Under the pieces are notes generated by a model that saw only the letters and a program-made list of their open reading frames with translations, was not told where the DNA came from and searched no databases. A stretch of 64,000 nt of DNA. Origin: Flavimaribacter sediminis. Its GTDB lineage: Bacteria > Pseudomonadota > Alphaproteobacteria > Rhizobiales > Rhizobiaceae. A program made the translations under genes and the position numbers. This document shows positions 8,553 to 17,439 of the stretch, piece by piece; position 1 is the stretch's first letter; each line of letters opens with the position of its first letter. The stretch is from positions 1-64,000 of the forward strand of contig NZ_JAICBX010000004.1 in NCBI RefSeq assembly GCF_019492055.1, written 5' to 3'.

Positions 8553-8960
8553 ATGCTGACGTTGCCGCGACCGGCCGAAAAGCCCCCGAAGGAAAACACG
8601 ATTGCGCTGATCAACATCGTGTTTCTGATGCTTGTCTTTTTCCTGATTGCGGGCTCCCTTGCGCCGCCGATGGAAGACATCGACCTGATCGAGAGGACCG
8701 ATTCTCGACCCGTGGAGCCGCCGCGCGCCCTTTTCATCACCGCAGAGGCGGAACTCGTCTACGAGGGCAAGACGATCACCGTGGAAAATTACGTGGCCGG
8801 GCTGAAAGATACGGGCGCGGCCGCGGACGAGACGGGCCCACATGCTCGCATCGCCGCCGACAGCACGTTGCCGGCCATCCAGCTCATCGATGTAATCGAC
8901 CGGCTTCGCGCCGCCGGCGTCGGCAGGATAACCGTGATTACGGAAAGGAAGATGAAGTGA
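8553..8960 (+). CDS. ExbD-like second paralogue with Asp replaced by Asn
   Basis: 135 residues with the ExbD layout: basic/proline tail, one membrane helix (IALINIVFLMLVFFLIAG) and a periplasmic domain ending ITVITERKMK. Aligned with the first paralogue (LIDVIFL against LINIVFL), the invariant protonatable Asp is Asn21 here. The family's Asp is needed for proton coupling, so this copy is unlikely to conduct alone; it may pair with the first ExbD. It overlaps tonB by 4 nt (GTGA). Confidence 0.88.
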   Translation: MLTLPRPAEKPPKENTIALINIVFLMLVFFLIAGSLAPPMEDIDLIERTDSRPVEPPRALFITAEAELVYEGKTITVENYVAGLKDTGAAADETGPHARIAADSTLPAIQLIDVIDRLRAAGVGRITVITERKMK

Positions 8961-10336
8961 CGTTGCGCTGGTGGCATTTTGCTCTGGCTCTCGTGGCGTC
9001 GCTGTCGATTCACGGCATGGTGGACGTCGCCATGCAAAGCAACGACGAACCGATTCTCGAGGCCGGTGTGAGCAACGCCGCCATAGTTTTTGTCAGCGAT
9101 GTCCAGTTCGACGCCCTTGCTGAAGGCGAGGAGGTTGAGGAGGTCGTCGAGGAGACGGCGGCGCCAGCAGTCCAGCAGAACCCGCAGCCTGTGCAGTCCA
9201 CCAGGGTGGCGGCCGTCGCGATGGCCAATACTGCGCGGCCTGTCGAGAGCATCAGCCCTGTCAATCCGACGCCAACAGCGCCTTCTCCGGTCCAGGCGCG
9301 CACCATAGCGATACCACAGAGCGAAACCGCGTCGCCGCTTCTTGCTGCGAGCGAGGTGGACAATGAGACAGCGCCGGCCGATCTCGCCGAGCAGATAACC
9401 CAAACCGAGGCCCAGCGCCCCGATGCGGTGGAAGTTGCTCGACTGCAACCGGATGACGCCAGCAACCTGCAAGAACCGGAAAAACCGTCGGAAGTGACCG
9501 CAAAGCCCGCCGAGGAAATGAGCCCGCCGCCCGAGACCCGGAAAGTGGAAGCCGAGACGACGGGACGTCAGCAGGAACGCGCTGACACCGAGGCTGTCGA
9601 GCCAACGGCGCTAGAAAAACCGGTTGAACAGAAAACTTCGGTTGAACAGGAACAAAAACAGACTGCCGAGCAACCAGAGCAAAAGTCGCCTGATGAAGCA
9701 GTCAAGTCGCTCCAGTCGAAAATTGTGCAGCAGCATAATTCCGTGAAGCCGGTCGAGGTCGCCAGCGTCGATCCTGTTGAGCGCGCAGCGCCGGAAGTGC
9801 TGCAGCCGGAGCGCAGCAAGACGCATGAAAACGTCACCGAGATTCCGGTGCCGAAGGAGATGCCAGAAGAAATCAAGCAGCGCCGTCAGGAAATCGCTGC
9901 CGCTGCCGCGGCGCGTCCGGATCCCCCGAAGAAGGTGACGAAGCCAACTCGCAAGAAGAGCGGGAAAAGCGGACAGAACAGCGCGAACGCCCGCAAGGGG
10001 CAAAACGTGACGGGCGAAGATCGCGCCGGCAAGAATCTGGGACCGTCAGGCAATGCGGCGATCGCCAATTATGCGGGTAAGGTGCGCAGGAAGATCCTGC
10101 GAAGCGTCAGAATGCCCCGCAATCTCTCTCGCCGATCCGTCGTGACGGTGCGCTTCAGCGTCACATCCAGCGGCGGGCTGGCGTCCGTCAGGGTCGTCCG
10201 CGGATCGGGATCCAGTGAAATCGACGCACGGGCGCTGGATACGGTCAGGCGGGCTGCGCCGTTTCCGAAATTCCCGCGTGGGACCAATCGCAACAGTTGG
10301 CAGTTTACGGTTCCGCTTGAGTTCAGACCACGTTGA
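8957..10336 (+). CDS. tonB: TonB energy-transducing protein (long periplasmic linker)
   Basis: 459 residues, long for TonB (about 240 in E. coli). One N-terminal membrane helix (LRWWHFALALVASLSIHG) is followed by a roughly 330-residue linker rich in Glu, Pro, Ala, Lys and Gln, and a C-terminal TonB domain from about 365 (NYAGKVRRKILRSVRMP ... VRVVRGSGSSEIDARAL ... WQFTVPLEFRPR). It starts at GTG overlapping the second exbD stop. It would energise the haem receptor at 4597. Confidence 0.92.
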   Translation: MTLRWWHFALALVASLSIHGMVDVAMQSNDEPILEAGVSNAAIVFVSDVQFDALAEGEEVEEVVEETAAPAVQQNPQPVQSTRVAAVAMANTARPVESISPVNPTPTAPSPVQARTIAIPQSETASPLLAASEVDNETAPADLAEQITQTEAQRPDAVEVARLQPDDASNLQEPEKPSEVTAKPAEEMSPPPETRKVEAETTGRQQERADTEAVEPTALEKPVEQKTSVEQEQKQTAEQPEQKSPDEAVKSLQSKIVQQHNSVKPVEVASVDPVERAAPEVLQPERSKTHENVTEIPVPKEMPEEIKQRRQEIAAAAAARPDPPKKVTKPTRKKSGKSGQNSANARKGQNVTGEDRAGKNLGPSGNAAIANYAGKVRRKILRSVRMPRNLSRRSVVTVRFSVTSSGGLASVRVVRGSGSSEIDARALDTVRRAAPFPKFPRGTNRNSWQFTVPLEFRPR

Positions 10337-10359
10337 GTACATATCCAAGGAGTAGTTTG

Positions 10360-10707
10360 ATGTATGTCGTAATGAATCGGTTCAAGGTGAAGTCGGGTTC
10401 CGAGGAAGCATTTGAAGAGGTTTGGCGAAACCGTGAAAGCAGGCTCGATGAGCTTGACGGATTTATAGAATTTCAGCTCCTGCGAGGGCCACTGAACGAG
10501 GAGGAGGGATATACTCTGTTCGCCTCGCACACGATCTGGGAGAGCAGGGAAAACTTTGTCGCCTGGACCAAATCGGAGCAGTTCCGTCGGTCGCACGCCA
10601 ATGCAGGTCAGACGAAGGTGTCTTATCTCGGGCACCCTCAACTGGAGACCTTCGAAACGGTCGAGGGCACGCGGCTGAAGTCGCAAAAACAGTCCGCCAC
10701 AGTCTAG
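10360..10707 (+). CDS. hmuQ: Haem-degrading monooxygenase HmuQ/BhuQ (IsdG-like)
   Basis: 115-residue ABM-fold protein. The N-terminus MYVVMNRFKVKSGSEEAFEE is the hallmark of the rhizobial HmuQ/HmuD group. The IsdG catalytic triad fits in both identity and spacing: Asn6, Trp69 and His79. The family opens the porphyrin ring to release iron inside the cell. It starts 23 nt after tonB with a good AAGGAG site, so it probably ends the exbB-exbD-exbD-tonB transcript and completes haem uptake. Confidence 0.88.
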   Translation: MYVVMNRFKVKSGSEEAFEEVWRNRESRLDELDGFIEFQLLRGPLNEEEGYTLFASHTIWESRENFVAWTKSEQFRRSHANAGQTKVSYLGHPQLETFETVEGTRLKSQKQSATV

Positions 10708-10785
10708 GCAGGCCTTTCACATCCAGGCTGTTTGCCTGTGTTCCCGTTCTTGCGGCATAACCGCGCCGACCCGGCTTGACCGGGT

Positions 10786-11988
10786 ATGGTGCATACGATG
10801 GTTGAGGCAGACAGGCCTTTGCAAACGACGCCCCGCGACGGGCGGGAGCCCCTGGTCGATGAACTGATCGACTGGATGGTCAATGGCGCGCGACCGAGCG
10901 CCAGCGCCAAGGCGATCATCCGCTGCATATGCGAGCGACTGTTGGAAATCGGCGTGCCGATCGATCGCTTTGCGCTGTTCATCTTTACGCTGCACCCGAA
11001 TCTCCAGGGCCGGAGGTTCCGGTGGTTCAGGGACGGCGACGTCGATATCGCCGAAGCGCCGATGGGCATGTTCTCGACCGAGATCTATCGGGCCAATCCG
11101 ATTCCGCACGTCATAGAATGCGGCGAAAGCATACGCAGGCATCTGGAAGATCCCGACTGTCCCGAGGACTATCTCATCGTTGGGGAGCTTCGCGAACAGG
11201 GGCTGACCGACTATCTCGCTGTTCCCCTGGTCTTCACGACCGGAGAAACGCATGTCGGCGCCTGATCGACGTCACGACCTGGTGGCTTTGACGCTGCTGA
11301 TTTGGATCTGCTGGAGAAAGTCGCTGCGCCGCTGGGAAGGCTGACTGAAATCTACATGCTGCGCCTCAACGCGATCACCTTGCTTTCATCCTATATCGGA
11401 CGCGACAGTGGCCAGCGTGTTCTCGAAGGACAGGTCCATCGTGGTGACGGCGAAGAAATCAGCGCCGTCATTCTGTTCGTGGATCTGAAGGATTTTACCT
11501 CGATGTCGAACAGGATACCGGGCCGCGACCTGGTTGAACTGCTCCATGAAGCCATTGACATTCTGGCGCCCCAGGTAGCGCAAGCCGGAGGAGAGATCCT
11601 GAAATTCATGGGCGCAGCTTTCTGGCCATCTTTCCATATCGTGATGAAACGGAAATCGGCGACATCGGGGAGGCCGCCTTGCGCTCCATGTGGAAAGCGG
11701 AAGCCGTGATGGACGAAGCCGGCCTGAGCTGGTCACAGGGTTTCGCTGCGCTCTCCACCACGGCGCGTTCCATTTCGGTAATATTGGCGGTGCTGACCGA
11801 CTTGATTTCACCGTGATCGGCCCGCCCGTCAACTATACTGCAAGACTGCTGGCGGCTGCAGCCGGACTGAAGTGCGACAGGATTCTTTCGGAGGCCTTGC
11901 AAAGAAAATTTCAACAGGTTTTTGCGGCCCCGCAGGGGAGTCCGAACTGAAAGGTTTTGAAGGCAGACATCGCCTATGGAAATTCTGA
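10786..11988 (+). pseudogene. Broken class III adenylate/guanylate cyclase
   Basis: An N-terminal sensor-like region (DELIDWMVNGARPSASAKA ... IPHVIECGESIRRHLED) reads to TGA at 11263-11265; the same frame continues with DLDLLEKVAAPLGRLTEIYM and the cyclase motif ILFVDLKDFTSMSN. After GEILKFMG (near 11615) coding passes to another frame (AIFPYRDETEIGDIGEAALR), near 11755 to a third (HHGAFHFGNIGG ... VIGPPVNYTARLL) and near 11935 again (GESELKGFEGRHRLWKF, stop 11986-11988). One nonsense and about three frameshifts make it inactive. In-frame ATGs at 10786 and 10798 are both possible starts. Confidence 0.85.
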
Positions 11989-12098
11989 CGGACGCTGCAA
12001 ATCGCTGATCAGGTGGGAAACTTTCATTTTCCGGTAAAGATTCAAGAGCTTGCTGGATCTGGAAGGTCTGCTTCCGGGGAAGATGGCGCTAAATTTAA

Positions 12099-12115
12099 AT
12101 TAGAATAATTCTAAT
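12099..12115. promoter_or_regulatory. Irr-type ICE box ahead of bfd-bfr
   Basis: A perfect 17-bp palindrome ATTAGAA-TAA-TTCTAAT lies 124 nt upstream of bfd. It matches the iron control element bound by Irr in Rhizobiales (TTTAGAA-N3-TTCTAAA) at all but the outermost pair. Irr represses iron-storage genes when iron and haem are low, which is the logic expected for bacterioferritin. Confidence 0.75.
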
Positions 12116-12238
12116 CAATTGTTTTTGTTGCTTAAATTCTGTTTTTCCATTGACAAATCGTTGCGTGATTATCATTTTTCCTTGCGTTGGCGAGGCTCGG
12201 CGGACAAACGCCGGACCAGCGGAAGACAATCGAAAAGC

Positions 12239-12550
12239 ATGATTACCTGTCACTGCAACATCATTACCGAACGTGAAATCGAAGAGACGGTTTGGCGACT
12301 TCTCGATGAAGATTGCTGGCAATTGATCGTTCCGATCAAGGTCTACCATGCTCTCGAGAAGCGCGGTAAGTGTTGCCGGTGCTTTCCCAATGTGGTTGAT
12401 ATCATCATCCGGACGACCGAGCAGTATCACGCGCACGCCCAGAACAGCGGCGCTGACCTGATCGTCTTCCGGGAGAAACTGATCAGATTGCGCAATCACT
12501 ATTTGGGAGAATTCAATGCAGGGCCACGAAAAGGTAATCGAGCGGCTTAA
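12239..12550 (+). CDS. bfd: Bacterioferritin-associated ferredoxin Bfd
   Basis: 103-residue BFD-like [2Fe-2S] protein. The cluster ligands are visible as Cys4 and Cys6 ([10 protein letters not shown]) and Cys45 and Cys48 ([10 protein letters not shown]); the distance between pairs is a few residues longer than in E. coli Bfd, and the C-terminal tail is extended. Bfd reduces the ferric core of bacterioferritin to mobilise iron. The ATG at 12239 was chosen since it gives the conserved N-terminus. Its end overlaps bfr by 35 nt. Confidence 0.88.
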   Translation: MITCHCNIITEREIEETVWRLLDEDCWQLIVPIKVYHALEKRGKCCRCFPNVVDIIIRTTEQYHAHAQNSGADLIVFREKLIRLRNHYLGEFNAGPRKGNRAA

Positions 12551-13001
12551 CGAGGCGCTGTTCCTCGAACTCGGCGCCGTCAATCAGTATTGGCTGCATT
12601 ATCGACTCTGCGACGACTGGGGCTTCAAAAAGCTCGCAAAGAAAGAGCGTGAAGAATCCATTGAAGAGATGAATCACGCTGATCGATTGATCGATCGCAT
12701 CATCTTCCTGGAAGGACATCCGAATCTTCAGAACGTTGCGCCATTGCGCATCGGTCAGAACGTCAAGGAAGTTCTGGAAGCGGATCTGGCCGGCGAATAC
12801 GACGCCCGCGCAGCCTACAAGGAATCTCGCGAGATCTGCAGGGAACTTGGCGACTACGTTTCAATGGCTCTTTTCGAGGAGTTGCTGACAGACGAAGAAG
12901 GGCACATCGATTTTCTGGAAACCCAGCTCGATCTCTACAAAACCATCGGAGAAAAGAACTACGGGTTGCTGAACGCGGAGTCCGCAGACGACGCGGACTG
13001 A
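12516..13001 (+). CDS. bfr: Bacterioferritin Bfr
   Basis: 161-residue haem-containing ferritin. All ferroxidase ligands are in place: Glu18, Glu51, His54, Glu94, Glu127 and His130, with the haem-ligating Met52. The protein forms a 24-mer shell that stores iron. It has a GGGAG ribosome site at the right distance, overlaps bfd by 35 nt and ends just before a strong terminator. Confidence 0.96.
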   Translation: MQGHEKVIERLNEALFLELGAVNQYWLHYRLCDDWGFKKLAKKEREESIEEMNHADRLIDRIIFLEGHPNLQNVAPLRIGQNVKEVLEADLAGEYDARAAYKESREICRELGDYVSMALFEELLTDEEGHIDFLETQLDLYKTIGEKNYGLLNAESADDAD

Positions 13002-13023
13002 TCCCACGGGAACAAACCGAAAC

Positions 13024-13055
13024 AAAAAACCGGCTCCCAGGGAAGCCGGTTTTTT
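13024..13055. terminator. Bidirectional Rho-independent terminator
   Basis: Arms AAAAAACCGGCT and AGCCGGTTTTTT around an 8-nt loop, giving a U-tract on either strand. It serves bfr on the plus strand and the convergent outer-membrane protein gene on the minus strand. Confidence 0.92.
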
Positions 13056-13075
13056 AGTGTCTATATTTCAGCACC

Positions 13076-14344
13076 CTAGAAAAGCTTGTATTTCAGACCG
13101 ACGCGGAACGTGTGATCGGAGGGATTGACCTCAACCAGTCCGCCGCTTCCAAAATCTTCGGATTCGTACCAGGTGTAACGGTATTCGAGAAACCCGGTCA
13201 GGCGATCATTGAATGCAGCTTCCAGACCGGTTCCGAGCGTTGCGCCGCTTGCGCCCCAGTCATAGGACAGCACGTTCGGCGTGCTGCTGAGATCGAAGTG
13301 CTGGTAGCTGTATCCGCCAATCACATAGGCGAGGGTCGAAGGCGAGCCAAACGTGTAGCCGAGGCGCAGCATTGCGTCGAAGCCGTAGTCGGCGTCCACC
13401 GAGCCGCTGAAGCCCGCGACGCCGGCGTCAGAGGAAATGCTTGTATAGCGCGCGCCGAGAACCACACCGGCGACGACATTGTTTGCAAACTGGTAGTCAT
13501 ATCCGAGCGTCACATCGCCCAGCACGCCCTGGCCGGCAAGACTGTCAAGCGAAGCGGCTCCACCCAGAACCGACGTGTCGTGATTGAGAACGCCGCCGCC
13601 GAAGGCCGCGCCGATCTTCACGCCGCTCCAGTCGAATTCGACCGGCGTCATTGCGGGGCCTGTATAGCCTCCGTTGAAGCGGTAGACGAGGGAGGTATGG
13701 AACGAGTGCATGGACGTATCGACGTTGAGCAACGGCCCCATGGGGCTGTACGTGCCATACTGGTTGTAGCGGTACTCCGACTTGATCGTGAACTTGTTGT
13801 TCAGGACGGTTTCGACACCGACGCCGACGACCCAGCCGTTGCTGTCCCAATCGGATGACAGGACGTTGGGGCTGGTAGACAGGTCGAAATGCTGCCAGCT
13901 GTATCCGCCGAGGACATAGGCGAGCGTGCCCGGCGTGACCGCGTATCCGAGACGCGCCAGCGCATCAAAACCGTAATCGGCGGTTGCCTCGGCGCTAAAG
14001 CCGAGAGCGGGAACGTCGAGCTTGGGACCGGAGTAGCCGTAGCGAGCCGTGCCGTAAACGCCGAGAACCATTCGGTTCTGGAACATGTAGTCGTAACCGA
14101 CGGTCGCTTCACCGAAAACGCCCCAGCCGCCGATGCCGTTCAGGCTGGCGTTGCCGAGCACCGGGCTGCCGAGTTCCGCAACGCTGTTGGAGGTGCCGCC
14201 GCCGAGACCGACGTAGAACCCTGTCCAATTGTACATGTTGACGCCGACAGGCGCCGGCTCGACAACCGGAACGACGAGGTCTGCTGCATAGGCCGAACTT
14301 GTTAGTGCGAGCGCTGCGGCGAAACCTGCCAGAGTTCTTTTCAT
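13076..14344 (-). CDS. Outer-membrane protein with two tandem Omp25-like units
   Basis: 422 residues with a signal peptide (MKRTLAGFAAALALTSSAYA-AD). The mature protein is two homologous halves, about 38-222 and 236-422. Each begins NWTGFYVGLGGG or DWSGVKIGAAFGGG, contains DYGFDALARLGY or DYGFDAMLRLGY, then TLAYVLGGYSWQHFDLS or TLAYVIGGYSYQHFDLS, and ends in a barrel strand (LVYRF / LKYKLF). Omp25/Omp31 of Rhizobiales is one such unit, an 8-strand barrel. Here the product may be two barrels or one larger pore. Transcribed alone, with a leader of about 290 nt upstream. Confidence 0.88.
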   Translation of the reverse strand: MKRTLAGFAAALALTSSAYAADLVVPVVEPAPVGVNMYNWTGFYVGLGGGTSNSVAELGSPVLGNASLNGIGGWGVFGEATVGYDYMFQNRMVLGVYGTARYGYSGPKLDVPALGFSAEATADYGFDALARLGYAVTPGTLAYVLGGYSWQHFDLSTSPNVLSSDWDSNGWVVGVGVETVLNNKFTIKSEYRYNQYGTYSPMGPLLNVDTSMHSFHTSLVYRFNGGYTGPAMTPVEFDWSGVKIGAAFGGGVLNHDTSVLGGAASLDSLAGQGVLGDVTLGYDYQFANNVVAGVVLGARYTSISSDAGVAGFSGSVDADYGFDAMLRLGYTFGSPSTLAYVIGGYSYQHFDLSSTPNVLSYDWGASGATLGTGLEAAFNDRLTGFLEYRYTWYESEDFGSGGLVEVNPSDHTFRVGLKYKLF

Positions 14345-14635
14345 CTATCCCACTCCTTCAAAGGAATAAAAACCTGTCTCCCTCATTACTCCCAAACGAT
14401 TAACGTTGGAACAACCATTTGTTGCTGCTTTGCAACAGAGTCGAGCAAAGCTGCATCAATCTCGAATCTGTCTGCAATTACTCGTGGTTAACAAATTATC
14501 AAATGCGATTTCCCGACTGAAGCCACGCCGACGCCGCTTGCCGCGTTTCGGCTCTCCAAGACTTGATCCGGCGCTTGCCAGAGGCCTGGCCGCAAGATAG
14601 GTAGGCGCCAGGGACGGGAAACAAGCGGACACGAT
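14345..14635. other. Intergenic region, no gene seen
   Basis: Divergent promoter region between the outer-membrane protein gene and the glycosyltransferase. The part next to the porin gene is AT-richer and probably holds its promoter; I see no convincing palindrome or small gene in it. Confidence 0.5.
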
Positions 14636-16099
14636 ATGCGGCTCGATCGTTCATGGCCGATCATCATTATTGGCTATTTCGCAGTGCAAATTCTGCTGCG
14701 CACTCTGATAGGCGGCGCCCTGGGTCTGGACGAGGCGCAGGCTATCCTTGATTCACGGGAATACGCCTGGGGTTACGGGCCGCAGCCGCCTCTGTTCAAT
14801 TGGCTGCAGCACACGGTCTTTCTTGTCATCGGGGAAAGCGTCTTTTCGCTGTCCCTTCTCAAGAACGCCCTTTTGTGCCTGACCTATCTCAGCCTCTATG
14901 CGCTGTTGCGCACGACCTTCGACCGGACCCAGGCGGGCCTTGCAACGATTTCGCTCATGCTACTGCCTCAAATCGCCTGGGAGAGCCAGCGCGCGCTGAC
15001 CCATTCCGTCATGGCGACGACATCGGTGATGGTGACGGCGCTCATATTCTGGTTTCTCAATGAGCGGCGCAGTCTTCTTTGGTACGTTCTGTTCGGGCTT
15101 GCCGTTGGGCTGGGGTGCCTGTCGAAGTTCAACTATGCGATGATTCCGGTGGCGTTGCTGTTCGCCGGCCTCTCTTTGCCGGAAATTCGCGCGACCGTCG
15201 CCAACTGGCGTCTGGCCGTCAGCGGTCTCGTCGCCGCGCTTGTTCTATTCAAACCGGCTACATGGATGCTTGCGAACCGCGATCTGGCGCTGTCGTCCAC
15301 CCGGAAATTCGAGCTTCAGCAGGATCACGGGGTGCTTTCGACCGCTCTTTCCGGAGTATCTGAATATTTTCTGGCGACGGCGCTGTTCCTGGTCCTGGCC
15401 TTGGTCATTCTTGGTTTGCTGCGTCTGCGATACGGGGTTCGGCCTGAAGGCGATTCGGCTGAGCCGACGCTTCTGTTGAAGCTTCTCGTCAGAACGGTCA
15501 TCATTGCTGCGGCGCTGACGCTCGCCCTTGTGCTGTTTTCAGGTGTGACCAACGTGAAGGACCGCTGGCTCCAGCCGGTCCTTGTGCTTGCGGCGCCAGC
15601 CCTTGTGTTGTGGACGCTGCCCAGATTGAAAGCCGTTGGACACATCCGCCTGGCGCAGGTCGTCGCCGTGCTGGCTCTTGTGGTGCTGGCGGTGCTGCCG
15701 GTGAACATGCTTTACGGAACGCCGCGCAAGCCGTCCTACAGCGCCGCTCCGATCGCGGCTCTGACGGAGCGGATTGCAGGAGAATATCCGCAGGCCCGTT
15801 TCGTCTATTCCTACAATGGCTGGCTTGCCGGAAACATCGCCTATGCGCAGCCCGGTTGGACGGTTCTGACGCCCGGCCGCGTTCCACGCGATTTCAAACT
15901 GCCCGACGACTTCGTTCTGGTCTGGAGCCCGGAAAACAGTCCCTTTGCGAATGCGACTGCGAGGGCTTTCCAGGAACAGTTCGAAGAGGCATATGCGCTT
16001 GGCGACAAGACGTCCTTTGCGGCCGCTTACCGCTTTCGCGGCGACACGCGTCCGTTCACCGCGGCGTTTATCCCGGCTGAGCTATCAAAGCAGCAATAG
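14636..16099 (+). CDS. GT39/GT83-family membrane glycosyltransferase (RgtA/ArnT-like)
   Basis: 487-residue polytopic protein with the PMT_2/ArnT plan. The first periplasmic loop carries the acidic LGLDEAQ motif and GYGPQPPLFNWLQ, followed by about ten membrane helices and a C-terminal soluble domain (from about 365). Relatives use polyprenyl-phosphate sugars in the periplasm; in rhizobia the RgtA-D enzymes add galacturonic acid to lipid A and LPS core. The acceptor here is unknown. It ends 6 nt before the convergent lactate dehydrogenase gene. Confidence 0.82.
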   Translation: MRLDRSWPIIIIGYFAVQILLRTLIGGALGLDEAQAILDSREYAWGYGPQPPLFNWLQHTVFLVIGESVFSLSLLKNALLCLTYLSLYALLRTTFDRTQAGLATISLMLLPQIAWESQRALTHSVMATTSVMVTALIFWFLNERRSLLWYVLFGLAVGLGCLSKFNYAMIPVALLFAGLSLPEIRATVANWRLAVSGLVAALVLFKPATWMLANRDLALSSTRKFELQQDHGVLSTALSGVSEYFLATALFLVLALVILGLLRLRYGVRPEGDSAEPTLLLKLLVRTVIIAAALTLALVLFSGVTNVKDRWLQPVLVLAAPALVLWTLPRLKAVGHIRLAQVVAVLALVVLAVLPVNMLYGTPRKPSYSAAPIAALTERIAGEYPQARFVYSYNGWLAGNIAYAQPGWTVLTPGRVPRDFKLPDDFVLVWSPENSPFANATARAFQEQFEEAYALGDKTSFAAAYRFRGDTRPFTAAFIPAELSKQQ

Positions 16100-16105
16100 C
16101 CTTCC

Positions 16106-17290
16106 CTAGGCTGCTGAACTTGCTGCCGGCCCATGTTCGACCTTCTCTCCGAAAACGGAATAAAGGTTGTGCCTGCCCATATTCTCAATGTCACGTTCGC
16201 CGCACAGGGCCATCGTGATATCCAGCTCCGTCTTGAGAATGTCGTACATCTTGTGGACGCCATCCTTTCCGAACGCGCCGAGACCGTAAAGATACGGGCG
16301 TCCGACATAGGCGCCTTTCGCGCCGAGACATTTCGCCTTCAATATGTCCTGGCCGGAACGTATTCCGCCATCGAAATGAATCTCGATCTTGTCGCCGACG
16401 GCCTCGACGATTTCCGGAAGGACCCGGATCGACGACGCGGCGCCATCGAGCTGGCGTCCGCCGTGATTGGAGACGATGATTGCGTCCGCGCCGGTGTTGA
16501 TCGCCATCCTTGCGTCTTCCGGGTCGAGAATTCCCTTGAGGATAAGCGGTCCGCCCCAATAGTCCTTGATCCATTCGACATCGCTCCATGAGAGTTGCGG
16601 GTCGAACTGCTCGGCGGTCCAGCTGTGCAGGGCGGACATATCGGAGACGCCCTTTGCATGGCCGACAATATTGCGAAAAGTGCGTCTCTGCGTTTTCGCC
16701 ATGGCCGCCACCCAGACAGGCGAGGTCGCCATTTGCCACAGGTGCTTGGGCGTCAGTCGCGGCGGAGCGGTCAATCCGTTGCGCAGGTCCTTGTGGCGCT
16801 GTCCCAGAATCTGCAGGTCGAGCGTCAGCACCAGGGCGGAACAGCCGGCGGTCCGCGCCCGGTCGATCAGACTGCGCACGAAGTCCTTGTCGCGCATGAC
16901 ATAGAGCTGGAACCAGAATGGTGCCTTGGTGTGTTCGGCGACATCCTCGATTGAACAGATGCTCATGGTGGACAGCGTGAAAGGAATAACCAATTCTTCC
17001 GCAGCCTGGGCCGCCAGGATTTCGCCATCGGCCCGCTGCATGCCGCACAGGCCCGTTGGCGCCAAGGCGATCGGGAGCGAAACGTCGCGGCCGATCATCT
17101 TCGTCGCTACCGAGCGGTTCGTCATGTCGACGGCGACGCGCTGCCGTAGCTTGATGTCACGGAAGTCGGCTTCATTCGCCGCGTAGGTGCTTTCTGTCCA
17201 GGATCCGGAATCCGCATAGTCGAAGAACAGCTTGGGCACGCGCCGCCGCGCGATTCGCTTGAGATCGGCGATTTCGAGGACAGGGCTCAT
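16106..17290 (-). CDS. lldD: FMN-dependent L-lactate dehydrogenase / 2-hydroxy-acid dehydrogenase
   Basis: 394-residue FMN alpha-hydroxy-acid enzyme. Landmarks are FFDYADSGSWTE near the N-terminus, the FMN-contacting LAPTGLCGMQ, the catalytic His in IIVSNHGGRQLDGA and the phosphate-binding HFDGGIRSGQD. Length and sequence match LldD, which oxidises L-lactate to pyruvate and feeds the respiratory chain; other 2-hydroxy acids (glycolate, mandelate) are possible. Good GGAGA ribosome site. It stands alone. Confidence 0.85.
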   Translation of the reverse strand: MSPVLEIADLKRIARRRVPKLFFDYADSGSWTESTYAANEADFRDIKLRQRVAVDMTNRSVATKMIGRDVSLPIALAPTGLCGMQRADGEILAAQAAEELVIPFTLSTMSICSIEDVAEHTKAPFWFQLYVMRDKDFVRSLIDRARTAGCSALVLTLDLQILGQRHKDLRNGLTAPPRLTPKHLWQMATSPVWVAAMAKTQRRTFRNIVGHAKGVSDMSALHSWTAEQFDPQLSWSDVEWIKDYWGGPLILKGILDPEDARMAINTGADAIIVSNHGGRQLDGAASSIRVLPEIVEAVGDKIEIHFDGGIRSGQDILKAKCLGAKGAYVGRPYLYGLGAFGKDGVHKMYDILKTELDITMALCGERDIENMGRHNLYSVFGEKVEHGPAASSAA

Positions 17291-17439
17291 TTCGGGTCTC
17301 CAGACAGGGTGGCGATGGCGTCGGCAGGTCGCGCCATCATAGTCACGCTGAGCGTTGTTACAAGCGGAAGCGGCCGCTGAATCAAATGCGCAACGAATGC
17401 TGCGAACGCAATGATTCGATTGCGCTTATTGTTAACGTA

